A DNA stretch of 64,000 bases, taken from Ga0077523 sp038324085 (lineage in GTDB: Bacteria; Pseudomonadota; Gammaproteobacteria; Burkholderiales; Ga0077523). Shown piece after piece: positions 49,580-59,113 of the stretch. The stretch covers positions 1 through 64,000 of the forward strand of contig JBBQHP010000016.1 of assembly GCA_038324085.1 (NCBI GenBank). Reading direction: 5' to 3'. The notes below the pieces were generated by a model. That model ran no database searches and had not been told where the DNA came from. It saw only the letters and a program-made list of their open reading frames with translations. Numbering within the stretch: the first letter of the stretch is position 1; each line of letters starts with the position of its first letter. The position numbers were made by a program, and so were the translations under genes.

Positions 49580-50773
49580 TTGCCGATACGACCGCTACTG
49601 CCGGCGCTGGCCGCCGTGGCCATCATCCTGGCGCCGTCATCCGGATCCGCCGAGAAGCACTATGGGCCCGGAGTCACCGATACCGAAATCCTCATCGGCC
49701 AGACCATTCCGTACAGCGGGCCGGCGTCCGCGTATGGCACGATCGGCAAGGCGCAGATCGCATACTTTGCCGCGGTGAACGCGGCGGGCGGCATCAACGG
49801 CCGCAAGGTCAGACTACTGAGTCTGGATGATGCCTACATGCCGCCCAGGACGGTCGAGCACGTGCGTCGCCTCGTGGAACAGGAAAACGTCCTCCTCATG
49901 TTCAGCTCGGTCGGCACCGCGACAAACCTGGCGGTCAGGAAGTATCTCAACGCCAAAGGTGTGCCGCAGCTGTTCGTTGCCGGCGGTGACAGTGCCTGGG
50001 GCGACCATGCCCACTATCCGTGGACGATGGGCTGGATGCCTTCGTATCGGCACGAGGCAAGTCTGTACGCGCAGCACATACTCAAGACACGCCCGAATGC
50101 AAAGATCGCGCTCTTCAGCCTGAACGACGACTACGGCCGCGACTACGTCGCGGGCTTCCGCGACGCGCTCGGCGACAAAGCCAAGACAATGATCGTGGCC
50201 GAGCAGACCTATGAGGCGAGCGATCCCACCGTCGACACGCAGATCGTGTCACTCAAGGCGTCGGGCGCGGACACTCTGATGAGCGCAATGGCCGGCAAAC
50301 ACGCTTCGCAGGCCATACGCAGGATGGCGGAGATCGGCTGGAAGCCGGTGCACTACACCGGTGTCGCCAGTGCTTCGGTGCGAGGCATTCTCGAGCCCGC
50401 CGGGCTCGAGAATGCCGCCGGGCTGATTTCCGCGTATTACGCGAAAGCACCGGACACGATCGCATTCGCCCAGGACGTCGCAATCCTTGCCTACCTCGAT
50501 TGGGCAAGGAAGTACTACGATGGCAACGCCAACGACGGCATCGCAGCGCACGGTTACCAGGTTGCGCAAGCCCTCGAGTATGTCCTCAGGAAGTGCGGTG
50601 ACGATCTCACGCGCGGGAACGTGATGCGGGTGGCGACCAGCATGACCAACGTGGAATTCCCGATGCTGTTCCCCGGCATCAGGGTGACGACGAGCAAGAC
50701 GGACTACTACCCGATCGAGGATCTGGTGCTGCTGCGCTTCGACGGCAGGAACTGGGGACTCGCGCCGAAGTAA
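49580..50773 (+). CDS. ABC transporter substrate-binding protein, branched-chain amino-acid type
   Basis: This 397-residue periplasmic binding protein (Peripla_BP_6, LivK-like) has a signal peptide (LLPALAAVAIILAPSSGSAE) and the family start GVTDTEILIGQTIPYSGPASAYGTIGKAQIAYF. It should bind a small polar ligand (amino acid, urea-like or aromatic acid). No permease or ATPase of the Liv type is nearby, so it is an orphan. TTG 49580 fits the signal peptide; no ATG is near. It converges with mutM, 4 bp apart. Confidence 0.88.
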   Translation: MPIRPLLPALAAVAIILAPSSGSAEKHYGPGVTDTEILIGQTIPYSGPASAYGTIGKAQIAYFAAVNAAGGINGRKVRLLSLDDAYMPPRTVEHVRRLVEQENVLLMFSSVGTATNLAVRKYLNAKGVPQLFVAGGDSAWGDHAHYPWTMGWMPSYRHEASLYAQHILKTRPNAKIALFSLNDDYGRDYVAGFRDALGDKAKTMIVAEQTYEASDPTVDTQIVSLKASGADTLMSAMAGKHASQAIRRMAEIGWKPVHYTGVASASVRGILEPAGLENAAGLISAYYAKAPDTIAFAQDVAILAYLDWARKYYDGNANDGIAAHGYQVAQALEYVLRKCGDDLTRGNVMRVATSMTNVEFPMLFPGIRVTTSKTDYYPIEDLVLLRFDGRNWGLAPK

Positions 50774-50777
50774 CGCG

Positions 50778-51596
50778 CTATGCGCGCTGGCAGCCCGGGC
50801 AGTAGTAGGTCGAGCGCTGGCCCTGGCGAAAACCCTTGACCGTTCCGCCGCAACGTGGGCAAGGTTCGCCGGCGCGTTCGTAGACCGCGTGTTCGAACTG
50901 AAACTCGCCGGGATTGCCGCGTCCGTCCACGTAGTCGCGCAAAGTGCTGCCGCCCGCGGCGATGGCCCGTTCGAGCGTATGCCGAATGGCTTCGGCGAGC
51001 TTTGCGCAACGCTCGGCAGACAAGCGTCGGGCCTGTGTCTTGGGGTTGATCGCAGCACGATGCAGCGCTTCCGACGCATAGATGTTGCCTACGCCGGTGA
51101 CCAGGCCGCCGTTCATCAGGATGTGCTTGATGGCTGCACTGCGCGTGCGTGTGACGCGGTGCAGGTAGGTTCCGTCGAATGCCGCGGTGAAGGGCTCCGG
51201 TGCGAGCGACGCCAGCAATGGGTGGCTGGACGGGTCGCCTTCGATCCAGTGCCAGCTGCCGAAGCGCCGTGGATCGCGGAATCGGACGACCCTTCCGTCA
51301 TCGAGACGAACGTCGATGTGATCGTGCAACCGCGCCGGCGTGGTCGAGGACACCACGGACAGGCTGCCGGACATTCCCAGGTGGATGATGACGTTACCGC
51401 GATCGGTGCCGATCAGCAGATACTTGGCGCGCCGCGCAATCGATCGCACCTGCGCCCCGATCAGGGTAGCCTCGAAACCGGGTGGCACCGGCCAACGCAG
51501 GCGGCGGTCGCGCACTATGACCTCCTCGATGCGACGGCCCACCAGCGCGGCCTCGAGCGAACGCCGCGTGGTCTCGACTTCCGGCAGTTCGGGCAT
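50778..51596 (-). CDS. mutM: Formamidopyrimidine-DNA glycosylase
   Basis: This 272-residue Fpg removes 8-oxoguanine and formamidopyrimidines. It starts PELPEVETTRRSLE (catalytic P2/E3 after Met removal), has RRAKYLLIG with the catalytic lysine, HLGMSGSL, the helix-two-turn-helix GVGNIYASEALHRA, and a C-terminal zinc finger CPRCGGTVKGF...YYCPGCQ. It starts 3 bp after the DUF4340 gene ends, so it may be read from the ABC operon. Confidence 0.96.
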   Translation of the reverse strand: MPELPEVETTRRSLEAALVGRRIEEVIVRDRRLRWPVPPGFEATLIGAQVRSIARRAKYLLIGTDRGNVIIHLGMSGSLSVVSSTTPARLHDHIDVRLDDGRVVRFRDPRRFGSWHWIEGDPSSHPLLASLAPEPFTAAFDGTYLHRVTRTRSAAIKHILMNGGLVTGVGNIYASEALHRAAINPKTQARRLSAERCAKLAEAIRHTLERAIAAGGSTLRDYVDGRGNPGEFQFEHAVYERAGEPCPRCGGTVKGFRQGQRSTYYCPGCQRA

Positions 51597-51599
51597 GTG

Positions 51600-52445
51600 C
51601 TAGTGGGCCGCGGGTCCCGCCGCGAGCAGATTGGCACCGGTATCGGCCGCGAACTCGTATTCCAGGTTCTCATCCATGCGGCGCAGGCGCACCTCGGGCC
51701 TCCGGCTCTGCACCCGAAACTCGAGCGTTTTGCCGCTCTGAAGCGAGACCGTCACGATCTCATCGGACGCATTGCCACTGACGGTCGTGGTCGCCAGGCT
51801 GGATGCGTAACGCCACGAATCCACCCAGCGCACGTAGTCGTCCTGAGAAAGCTTCGCCGCATCGGCCGGCGGTGGCGTGCGTACCCACTTTCCATCGCTC
51901 AGTACCAGCGTGGCGCCCGGGAATGCGAAGCCGGTCGGAATCTCGTCGTCGGCCAGGAGCATATGGCTAACCAGACTGTCGGCCCGCGTCGGCAGGGCGA
52001 AGCCATACACCGGGGATACCAGAAAGACGGTATCTCCGCTCAGCACGTATTGCTCGTTGGTCACCGCGTTCACCGTTCCGAACGCGAACACTTGATCATC
52101 CATCTTGACCCGAGCGAAGGGTTGGTCCAGGTCGAACCTGGCGAGGTCTGCGGCCGGGTAGGTCGTCTTCGCCTGCGCGCGGAGCAGATCGAGCAGACGC
52201 GGCACTTTCGATGCATCGGCACGGGCGCGGAACGGGGCACTCTGCACCCAATTCCCATCGTGGTTCTGGAGCACGAACGGCGCCAATCCCTTGCGCTCTA
52301 TGGTGATCTGCCTGACCTCGGATGGCTTCTTGGTCGACAGCGCTCGCTGGGATTCCACCTTCTCACCCGGCTCGAGCATGAGCCAGGCGCCGATTCCCGC
52401 CACCAGCAAGGCGAGAACGATGTTGACCAGAAGGCCGCGCTTCAA
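51600..52445 (-). CDS. DUF4340 protein of a Gld-type ABC system
   Basis: This 281-residue protein has an N-terminal membrane helix (RGLLVNIVLALLVAGIGAWLML) and a periplasmic part with repeated beta-rich units of DUF4340 (for example GNWVQSAPFRARADASKVPRLLDLL and FDLDQPFARVKMDD). Such proteins regularly follow gldG-like genes. Its role is unknown. TTG 52445 is inferred because TTGA overlaps the gldG-like stop and yields the membrane helix near the N-terminus. Longer frames run through the upstream gene. Confidence 0.85.
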   Translation of the reverse strand: MKRGLLVNIVLALLVAGIGAWLMLEPGEKVESQRALSTKKPSEVRQITIERKGLAPFVLQNHDGNWVQSAPFRARADASKVPRLLDLLRAQAKTTYPAADLARFDLDQPFARVKMDDQVFAFGTVNAVTNEQYVLSGDTVFLVSPVYGFALPTRADSLVSHMLLADDEIPTGFAFPGATLVLSDGKWVRTPPPADAAKLSQDDYVRWVDSWRYASSLATTTVSGNASDEIVTVSLQSGKTLEFRVQSRRPEVRLRRMDENLEYEFAADTGANLLAAGPAAH

Positions 52446-53800
52446 GCCTTGCGCCTGCGCCAGAAGATCATGCCTCCCGCGAACAAAAACAGACCCGGCA
52501 ACGCGATGAGGAAGAACAGTGCGATGAATATCAGGGAAGCGCGCGTCAGTTGCAGGCTGCCGTCGATCAGCGGGCGCGCCTGGATCGTCACCAGATCGTC
52601 GTCGCCGGCCAGCCAATTGACCAGATTCATTCCGAGGTCGAGATTCCCCAGAAGCCCAATATAGGTGTTTGCGAGAAAATGCCCGCTACCCGTGACCACT
52701 ATGCGCTGGTCTCGACCCTGGATCTCACGCTCGAGGGCGGACGCCACGGTGATCGGCCCGGGAACGTCGCGATTCTTGTCGAAAGCGACCGAATCACCGA
52801 CGGGTGATGTCTCGAGCCAGCCGGTCTGCGCCACTTGCACGAGCGGGGTGAAGCGCCAGGTCTTGTTGCCCTCCGCGTAGGCAATGCGACGCGCAAAGGG
52901 GAACGCGGTGCTCAGCGTGAAGCCGCGCAGCGCTGGATGCTGCTGCCCGTAAGCCGAACTGACCGCCAGGGTTGCCGGCTGCCGCAGTGCCTGTGCCGCA
53001 GGATCAACCGCGATGCCGGGCGAGAGCTGGATGCCGAGATAATCCGCGATCGGCTGAAGACCGTGCAACGGCTCCTGGTCGATCATCCACAAGAGGTGCC
53101 CCCCGCCTTCCAGGAATCTGTGGATCTTGGCAACTTCAGCCGGCAGGAGATCCACCTGCGGCGAGGCGATCACCAGCAGCGCCGCATTGGCAGGCACATC
53201 CTGTACTTCGGCCAGTCGAACCGTGTTGGTCTTGATTCCCGCTGCCGCCAATCTCTTGCCGAACGTGCCGAGGTCGTGATTCGCGATGCCGTCGGGCTTG
53301 CGTTCGCCATGGCCGTCGAGAAACATCACCAGCCGGTCGCGATTGCGCGCGAGCCGCGTGAGCATGCTCGTGAGCGCCTGTTCGTCGAGCGTGGTGAGAT
53401 GCTCGCGGCGACCGGCGTACTCCACGACCATCTCTCCGGGCATCTGGACGCCGGCATCCTTGGCAAGCTTTGGCTGTTCGCGCGGATCGATGAATGCAAG
53501 CGAGATATCCGGCTTGATGATCTGGTAGCGAGCGATGAAGTCGGCGATCAGGCGTCGGATATCCCCCAGGTTCGCATCGCGTTCCGGCGCATAGGCAGTT
53601 ACCGTCACCGGTCCGGAGAGCTTCTTCAGCAGTTGGACGCTGCCTTCGCTCAGGCTGTTGCGCGAATTCTGGGTAATGTCCCACTGCTTGGCGTGCTGCT
53701 GGGCAACGTGTGCAAGCAGGATCGCGGCGGCAATCAGCAGCGCCGCGAACAGACCATTCTGGGCCAGCAACTGCAACCGCAGGCGACGGCTCGCGATCAT
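52442..53800 (-). CDS. GldG-like ABC transporter-associated protein
   Basis: This 452-residue protein has an N-terminal helix (NGLFAALLIAAAILLAHVA), a periplasmic GldG/ABC_transp_aux region (about 40-390; GPVTVTAYAPERDANLGDIRRLIADFIARYQ, LLVIASPQVDLLPAEVAKIHRFLEGGGHLLWM) and a C-terminal helix (IFIALFFLIALPGLFLFAGGMIFW). In Bacteroidetes GldG is needed for gliding; in Proteobacteria its role is unclear. ATG 53800 overlaps the permease stop (ATGA). Confidence 0.9.
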   Translation of the reverse strand: MIASRRLRLQLLAQNGLFAALLIAAAILLAHVAQQHAKQWDITQNSRNSLSEGSVQLLKKLSGPVTVTAYAPERDANLGDIRRLIADFIARYQIIKPDISLAFIDPREQPKLAKDAGVQMPGEMVVEYAGRREHLTTLDEQALTSMLTRLARNRDRLVMFLDGHGERKPDGIANHDLGTFGKRLAAAGIKTNTVRLAEVQDVPANAALLVIASPQVDLLPAEVAKIHRFLEGGGHLLWMIDQEPLHGLQPIADYLGIQLSPGIAVDPAAQALRQPATLAVSSAYGQQHPALRGFTLSTAFPFARRIAYAEGNKTWRFTPLVQVAQTGWLETSPVGDSVAFDKNRDVPGPITVASALEREIQGRDQRIVVTGSGHFLANTYIGLLGNLDLGMNLVNWLAGDDDLVTIQARPLIDGSLQLTRASLIFIALFFLIALPGLFLFAGGMIFWRRRKA

Positions 53801-54540
53801 GTGGACAAGCGGTCCCGATCGAGTCGGCGCGCGGCCAGCCACAGGAACAAAGCGATCAGCAGAACGAAATACGCGACGTCGCCGGTATGGATCACGCCCT
53901 TAGCGAAATTCTCGTAGTGCCGCATCAGCGAGATCAGATGCAGCACGCTTCCCGGGTCGCTTGCACCCATGTCCACGATCCACAGCACCAGCAGGCTGGA
54001 GAGAGTCGCAATGCCCGCGACCACCGGATTCGACGTGACGGACGACAGGTACAGCCCCACCGCCGAGAAGGCCGCGGTGAGCAGCACGAAGCCCGCCAAG
54101 TTGGCAGCCAGAAGGCCGAGGTCCAGCTTGCCGCCCACCAGGAGCGACAGCGCCATCGCACCCATCAGGCCACTGGCGATGGTCAGGAACACAATCAAGC
54201 CGAGAAATTTCCCGAGCACGATCTGGGTGGCCGATATCGGCGCGGACACGAGGAACGTGAGCGTCAGATTGCGCCGCTCCTCCGCGATCAGACGCATCGC
54301 CAGCAACGGCACGATCATCAGCAGCACCACTGTCGCCGACCCGAACATGGGTGCCACGACGAATTCAGTCACCCCAGGCGGATTCGGATACTGCGCAAGT
54401 TGGGGCTGCAGTTCGAGGTAACTATCCAGTCGAACCAGGAACAGCCACGCGAGGATGACCTGGACCACCGCAAGCACGACCCACGCGAGCGGCGTTTTGA
54501 ACAATGCGCGCAGTTCCTTTGCCGTGATCGTGAAGATCAT
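53797..54540 (-). CDS. ABC transporter permease (GldF/ABC-2 type)
   Basis: This 247-residue protein has six hydrophobic segments and the ABC-2 permease pattern seen in GldF and CcmB-like families (TPLAWVVLAVVQVILAWLFL; RLIAEERRNLTLTFLVSAPISATQIVLGKFLG). The EERR...TLTFLVSAPIS cytoplasmic loop is typical for coupling with the ATPase. ATG 54540 overlaps the ATPase stop. Substrate unknown. Confidence 0.9.
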   Translation of the reverse strand: MIFTITAKELRALFKTPLAWVVLAVVQVILAWLFLVRLDSYLELQPQLAQYPNPPGVTEFVVAPMFGSATVVLLMIVPLLAMRLIAEERRNLTLTFLVSAPISATQIVLGKFLGLIVFLTIASGLMGAMALSLLVGGKLDLGLLAANLAGFVLLTAAFSAVGLYLSSVTSNPVVAGIATLSSLLVLWIVDMGASDPGSVLHLISLMRHYENFAKGVIHTGDVAYFVLLIALFLWLAARRLDRDRLST

Positions 54541-55499
54541 GTCGGCACGGACCCCTCGTCGCTCTGCGTGAGATGCACGAAAACCTCCTCCAGTGTGGTC
54601 TCGACCGGCGACACCTCGATCAATCCCCAGTCCTGATCGACCGACGCCTTGACGATCGACTCGGCCGGTTCGGTGCCGGCTTCGTGGAACAAACGAAAAC
54701 GATGGGCTGACAACGCTTCCAAGGCCGTTATGCCCGCTATCGCACACAGCGCGTCCGCCGCCGGCGGCCGCCGGAACTCCACGGTGAGTGCATGCCCGCC
54801 GCGGAACTGCTTCAGCGCCGCGATGGTATCGGTATAGACAAGTTCTCCCTGGTGCAGGATCTGCACGCGGTCACAGACGGTCTCCACCTCCGGAAGGATG
54901 TGCGTGGAGAGGATCACGGCGTGATCGGTGCCGAGTTCACGAATCAACGTTCGGATCTCGCGAATCTGATTCGGATCGAGGCCGACCGTGGGTTCGTCCA
55001 GCACCACGAGGTCGGGGTCGTGCACGATGGCCTGCGCAATTCCAACCCGTTGCTGATACCCCTTCGAGAGCGTGCCGATCACGCGCGAACCCATGTCCGT
55101 CAAGCCGCAACGCTGTCGGGCCCGCCCGAGTGCGTCGGTAAGACGCCCCTTGGGGACGCGATGCAGACGCGCGGCCAGGCGCAGGTATTCATCGACGGTG
55201 AGGTCGCGATAGAGCGGTGGGGTCTCGGGCAGGTAGCCGATGTGCCCCTTGGCTTCGATCGGATGATCGAGCAGATCGATGCCGCACACCTGGATCTCGC
55301 CCGCCGAAGGCGCAAGATTGCCGGTAATCATCTGCATGGTCGTGGTTTTGCCGGCGCCGTTAGGTCCGAGCAAGCCCAGGACCTCGCCGCGAGCGAGCGT
55401 CAACGTGACTTCGCGCACGGCACGCCGGCCCCCGAATGCACGCGACAGGGCGCGTGCGGCGAGTATCGGTGCCGTGTCAGTGGGGGTGGCGCGCTCCAC
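54537..55499 (-). CDS. ABC transporter ATP-binding protein (GldA-like)
   Basis: This 320-residue ATPase has Walker A GPNGAGKTT (about 45-53), the Q-loop YLPETPPL, signature LSKGYQQRVG, Walker B LVVLDEPTVGLDP and the switch His in STHIL. The C-terminal extension (about 230-320, with a beta-rich EFRRPP region and EEVFVHLTQ) resembles GldA-type and drug-export ATPases. GTG 55499 begins the four-gene run; the next three genes follow with 4-bp overlaps, so it is the operon head. Confidence 0.9.
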   Translation of the reverse strand: MERATPTDTAPILAARALSRAFGGRRAVREVTLTLARGEVLGLLGPNGAGKTTTMQMITGNLAPSAGEIQVCGIDLLDHPIEAKGHIGYLPETPPLYRDLTVDEYLRLAARLHRVPKGRLTDALGRARQRCGLTDMGSRVIGTLSKGYQQRVGIAQAIVHDPDLVVLDEPTVGLDPNQIREIRTLIRELGTDHAVILSTHILPEVETVCDRVQILHQGELVYTDTIAALKQFRGGHALTVEFRRPPAADALCAIAGITALEALSAHRFRLFHEAGTEPAESIVKASVDQDWGLIEVSPVETTLEEVFVHLTQSDEGSVPT

Positions 55500-55734
55500 G
55501 AGCTTGGAATACAGAGTGTTGCGAGAGAATCGGGCAGGGCGCGACAGGATGTTTCGCGAGGGCCCAAGCGCGGCTTGTAGGGCATACGAAATATACCTAA
55601 ACTGAACTCGAAGTCCAAGAACCCGGACCGCGGCTTCAGCTCTAATTCACGGCTTGCTTCGCGAAGTCCCCCTGCCTCCGCCGGTTGCCGGCGCCGGATT
55701 TTCTGACAATCTCATCGAGCGATCGGCAGCAACC

Positions 55735-57555
55735 ATGTGGACTCATCGAATATTCGCCGTACTCGCCGCCTTGTGCGCCGTTTCTTTGCCGGCATGCGCG
55801 CATGATCCGAAAGCTGGCCTGCCCACGGCGAGCCACGCAGCGGTACTGCTGGCCGGTGGGCCCGCGAATGCGGTCGTCGAAGGAGACGAAGGCCCGGACG
55901 ACGGCGATGTCCGCGCCGCCGAGGCTTTGCTGGGCCCGTCCTCCGACAAACAGGCCAGCCTCCCTGCGCAGGCACTGACGCGGGATCTGCTCTACAAGTT
56001 TCTCCTCGCAGAGATTGCCGGTCAGCGCGGGAACGTCCGCCTCGCGGCGAAAGCGTATCTGGAGATCGCCACGACCACGCGCGATCCTCGAGTAGCGCGA
56101 CGGGCCACCGAGATCGCGATATACGGGCGGTTTAATGATCTGGCGCTCGAGGCGGCGAGTCTTTGGGTCGAGGTCGACCCCAATTCCGCACCGGCGCGGC
56201 AGGCTCTCGTATCGGTGCTGGTGAGCAACAACAAGCTTGGCGACGCCAAGCCCTATCTTCAGAAGTTGCTTGCGGCCGACAAGGCGGGGGTCGGACCCGC
56301 CTTCATGCAGTTGATTCCACTGCTTGGACGCTATGGCGACAAATCGGCTGTGTATGCGCTGATTCGCGAACTGGCGGCACCCTATCCCGAAGTGCCCGAG
56401 GCTCACTTCTCGGTTGCCCAGGCGGCCCTGGTTGCGGGCAAGATCGACGCGGCCGGACAGGAAGCAAGCCAGACTCTCAAGCTGCGTCCGGACTGGGAGC
56501 CCGCAGCGTTGGTCAATGCCCAGGTCCTGCAACGCGAGTCGAACGCCAAGGCGATCGACTTTCTCCAGACGTTCCTCGAAGCCAATCCGACCGCCCGCGA
56601 CGCGCGCCTCAACTATGCGCGCCTGCTGGTCGCCGACAAGCGCATCGACCCGGCTCGTCGCGAGTTTCAGCGTATCGAACAGGATTCGCCCAACAACGCC
56701 GACGTCGCCGTGACCATCGGACTGCTGTCACTGCAGATGAACGACTATGACACGGCCGAACTCAAGTTCAAGCGGGCCCTCGAGCTCAACTACCGCGACA
56801 GCGATTCGCTGCGTTACTACCTTGGACAGGTGGCGGAACAACTGAAGCATCCTGACGAAGCGCTCGACTGGTACAGCAAAGTAGCCACCGGCGACCAGGT
56901 CGTGCCGGCCGCGGCGCGCTATGCGTTCATTCTCGCGGGCGAGAACAAACTTCCCGAAGCGCGCAGCTACCTGCAGCACGTCGAGGTCCAGAATCCCCAG
57001 CAACGCACCCAACTGACGCAAGCGGAAGCGCAGTTGCTGCGCGAAGCGAAGGAGTATCAGGAATCGTTCGACCTGCTCGGGGCTGCGCTCGAAAAACAGC
57101 CGGATCATCCGGACCTTCTGTACGACTACGCCATGGCGGCGGAACGCATCGATCGGCTCGACGTGCTGGAAGCAAAGCTGAAGCGCCTCATCCAGTTGAA
57201 ACCCGATCATGCGCAGGCATACAACGCCCTCGGCTATACCCTCGCCGATCGCAACATCCGCCTCAAGGAAGCGCGCGAATTCATCGAGGAGGCCATGAAG
57301 CTGTCTCCCGACGACCCGTTCATCCTCGATAGCATGGGTTGGGTGTTCTATCGCATGGGCAACCTCAACGACGGCTTCGATTTCCTGAAGCGCGCCTATA
57401 CCCAGCGTCCTGATCCGGAGATCGCGGCGCACCTCGGCGAGGTGCTGTGGGCGCAGGGCAAGAAATCGGAAGCCGAACAACTCTGGCGTGGCTCCATCAA
57501 GGATCACCCCAGCAACGACGAGCTCAAGGCAGTGATGAAGAAGTTCCTCAACTGA
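55735..57555 (+). CDS. Tetratricopeptide-repeat lipoprotein
   Basis: This 606-residue protein has a probable lipoprotein signal (VSLPAC, lipidation at C21) and about a dozen TPR or TPR-like helical repeats, clearest near the C-terminus (HAQAYNALGYTLADRNIRLKEAREFIEEAMKLSPDDPFILDSMGWVFYRMGNL). It is likely an outer-membrane-associated scaffold. Similar proteins regularly precede lolB and ispE in Betaproteobacteria. ATG 55735 is preferred over an in-frame TTG or GTG 81 bases upstream. It starts 235 bp from the divergent ABC operon. Confidence 0.88.
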   Translation: MWTHRIFAVLAALCAVSLPACAHDPKAGLPTASHAAVLLAGGPANAVVEGDEGPDDGDVRAAEALLGPSSDKQASLPAQALTRDLLYKFLLAEIAGQRGNVRLAAKAYLEIATTTRDPRVARRATEIAIYGRFNDLALEAASLWVEVDPNSAPARQALVSVLVSNNKLGDAKPYLQKLLAADKAGVGPAFMQLIPLLGRYGDKSAVYALIRELAAPYPEVPEAHFSVAQAALVAGKIDAAGQEASQTLKLRPDWEPAALVNAQVLQRESNAKAIDFLQTFLEANPTARDARLNYARLLVADKRIDPARREFQRIEQDSPNNADVAVTIGLLSLQMNDYDTAELKFKRALELNYRDSDSLRYYLGQVAEQLKHPDEALDWYSKVATGDQVVPAAARYAFILAGENKLPEARSYLQHVEVQNPQQRTQLTQAEAQLLREAKEYQESFDLLGAALEKQPDHPDLLYDYAMAAERIDRLDVLEAKLKRLIQLKPDHAQAYNALGYTLADRNIRLKEAREFIEEAMKLSPDDPFILDSMGWVFYRMGNLNDGFDFLKRAYTQRPDPEIAAHLGEVLWAQGKKSEAEQLWRGSIKDHPSNDELKAVMKKFLN

Positions 57556-57567
57556 GGACTACGAGCG

Positions 57568-58164
57568 GTGCGCGCTTTCCTGCGCGTGGCGGTCGCCGGC
57601 GCCGCGGCGACTCTCCTGCTGGGATCGTGCTCGCTGTGGACGCGCCCCGAAGGGGTCGTCGAAGGCAGACCGACTGCAGAGCGATTCGAGCTGACCGGGC
57701 GCATGGCCGTGCGCTACGAAGGGGAAGGCTACAGCGGCAGCTTGCGCTGGAACCATGCGGACGGCCGCGATCGCCTCGAGCTCTACGGCCCCGCCGGATT
57801 GTTCTACGCCCGCCTTTCCAAAGGTCCGGAAGGCGCGTCGATGGTCACGTCGGATGGAAAGACCTACAGCGAACCCGATGCAGAGTCGCTTGCGCGCGCA
57901 GTGCTGGGATGGGACCTTCCGCTCGAAGAGCTCCGCCATTGGCTGTTCGCGCGCCCCGCCCCGGGCTCGGCGCCGACCAGAATCGAACTGGATGCGAACG
58001 GTCGCCCCACCGTGATCGAGCAGAACGGATGGAATATCAGCTATCTTGCTTACACGACGGTGGGGATCGATGTCCTACCCTCGCGAATCGACCTCGACCA
58101 CGCCGGATTGAAAGTACGCCTCATCGTGTCGCGCTGGCGCGATCCGGGCAAGACTCTTCCATGA
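57568..58164 (+). CDS. lolB: Outer-membrane lipoprotein receptor LolB
   Basis: This 198-residue lipoprotein receives lipoproteins from LolA and inserts them in the outer membrane. It has a lipoprotein signal (LLLGSC, C21), FELTGRMAVRYEGEGYSGSLRWNH, LYGPAGLF, and a C-terminal domain with LPSRIDLDHAGLKVRLIVSRW. The low-identity family is recognised by this fold pattern and by its place before ispE. GTG 57568 is chosen; the stop overlaps ispE (ATGA). Confidence 0.92.
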   Translation: MRAFLRVAVAGAAATLLLGSCSLWTRPEGVVEGRPTAERFELTGRMAVRYEGEGYSGSLRWNHADGRDRLELYGPAGLFYARLSKGPEGASMVTSDGKTYSEPDAESLARAVLGWDLPLEELRHWLFARPAPGSAPTRIELDANGRPTVIEQNGWNISYLAYTTVGIDVLPSRIDLDHAGLKVRLIVSRWRDPGKTLP

Positions 58165-59027
58165 GCGCAGCCGAGTACTATCCGGCACCAGCGAAGCTCA
58201 ATCTTTTCCTGCACGTGACCGGCCGACGATCGGATGGATTTCACGAGCTCCAGACAGTATTTCGCCTCATCGACATTGCCGACCGAATCGGTTTTCGCGT
58301 GCGCGAAGACGGTGCGATACGGCGCATGAACGACGTGGCGGACGTGCCCGAGGACACCGACCTGATCGTGCGGGCGGCGCGTCTGCTGCAGCGGGAATCG
58401 GGGACGAACCTGGGCGTCGACGTCTTCGTCGAAAAGCATTTGCCCGTTGGCGGCGGCCTTGGTGGGGGCAGTTCCGACGCCGCGACCACCCTCATCGCCC
58501 TCAATCGGCTCTGGGCCACGGGGTTGCGGCGTGCCGAACTGCAGCGCATTGCATTGCCGCTCGGTGCCGACGTGCCCGTGTTCGTCTTTGGGCGCAATGC
58601 ATTCGGGGAAGGGGTCGGGGAGCGTCTGTCGCCGGTGACTCTGCCGCCCGAGTGGTACGTTGTGATCGTGCCGCCCGTGCTGGTTTCCACTGCCTCGGTG
58701 TTCTCCCATCCGGATTTGACACGAAATAGCGATGCCATCAGAATAGCGGCCTTTTCAACGGGTTGGCGTCAATGGCGGACCGCTTTCGGGGGGCGTAATG
58801 ACCTCCAGGGCGTGGTCCGGAAGATGCACCCTGAAGTCGCGCGTGGTCTTGACTGGCTGGCCGGATTCGGGGATGCGCGCATGACGGGCTCTGGAGCTTG
58901 CGTATTCTGCAGCTTCGATACCGAACATGAGGCGCGCGAGGTCTTGGCTCGAAAGCCTGAGGAATTCGGAGGGTTTTTGGCGCGAGGCCTCGAAGAGCAC
59001 CCACTGCGGGCACTTGTCGAGGATTGA
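58161..59027 (+). CDS. ispE: 4-diphosphocytidyl-2-C-methyl-D-erythritol kinase
   Basis: This 288-residue GHMP kinase acts in the non-mevalonate isoprenoid pathway. It shows YPAPAKLNLFLHVTGRRSDGFHELQTVF, the ATP loop LPVGGGLGGGSSDAA (about residues 95-109), LGADVPVF and MTGSGACVFCSF. The stretch around 205-235 is diverged from other family members. ATG 58161 overlaps the lolB stop. tRNA-Gln follows 9 bp after its stop. Confidence 0.95.
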   Translation: MSAAEYYPAPAKLNLFLHVTGRRSDGFHELQTVFRLIDIADRIGFRVREDGAIRRMNDVADVPEDTDLIVRAARLLQRESGTNLGVDVFVEKHLPVGGGLGGGSSDAATTLIALNRLWATGLRRAELQRIALPLGADVPVFVFGRNAFGEGVGERLSPVTLPPEWYVVIVPPVLVSTASVFSHPDLTRNSDAIRIAAFSTGWRQWRTAFGGRNDLQGVVRKMHPEVARGLDWLAGFGDARMTGSGACVFCSFDTEHEAREVLARKPEEFGGFLARGLEEHPLRALVED

Positions 59028-59036
59028 TAGATTTCT

Positions 59037-59113
59037 TGGGGAGTCGCCAAGCTGGTTAAGGCACCGGATTTTGATTCCGGCATGCGAAGGTTCGAATCCT
59101 TCCTCCCCAGCCA
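59037..59113 (+). tRNA. tRNA-Gln (anticodon TTG)
   Basis: A full cloverleaf is readable: acceptor TGGGGAG (59037-59043) pairs with CTCCCCA (59103-59109), the anticodon arm CCGGA/TCCGG encloses the loop TTTTGAT with TTG at 59071-59073 (glutamine), and a TTCGAATC T-loop is present. CCA (59111-59113) is encoded. It sits between ispE and prs, a conserved place in Betaproteobacteria. Confidence 0.97.
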
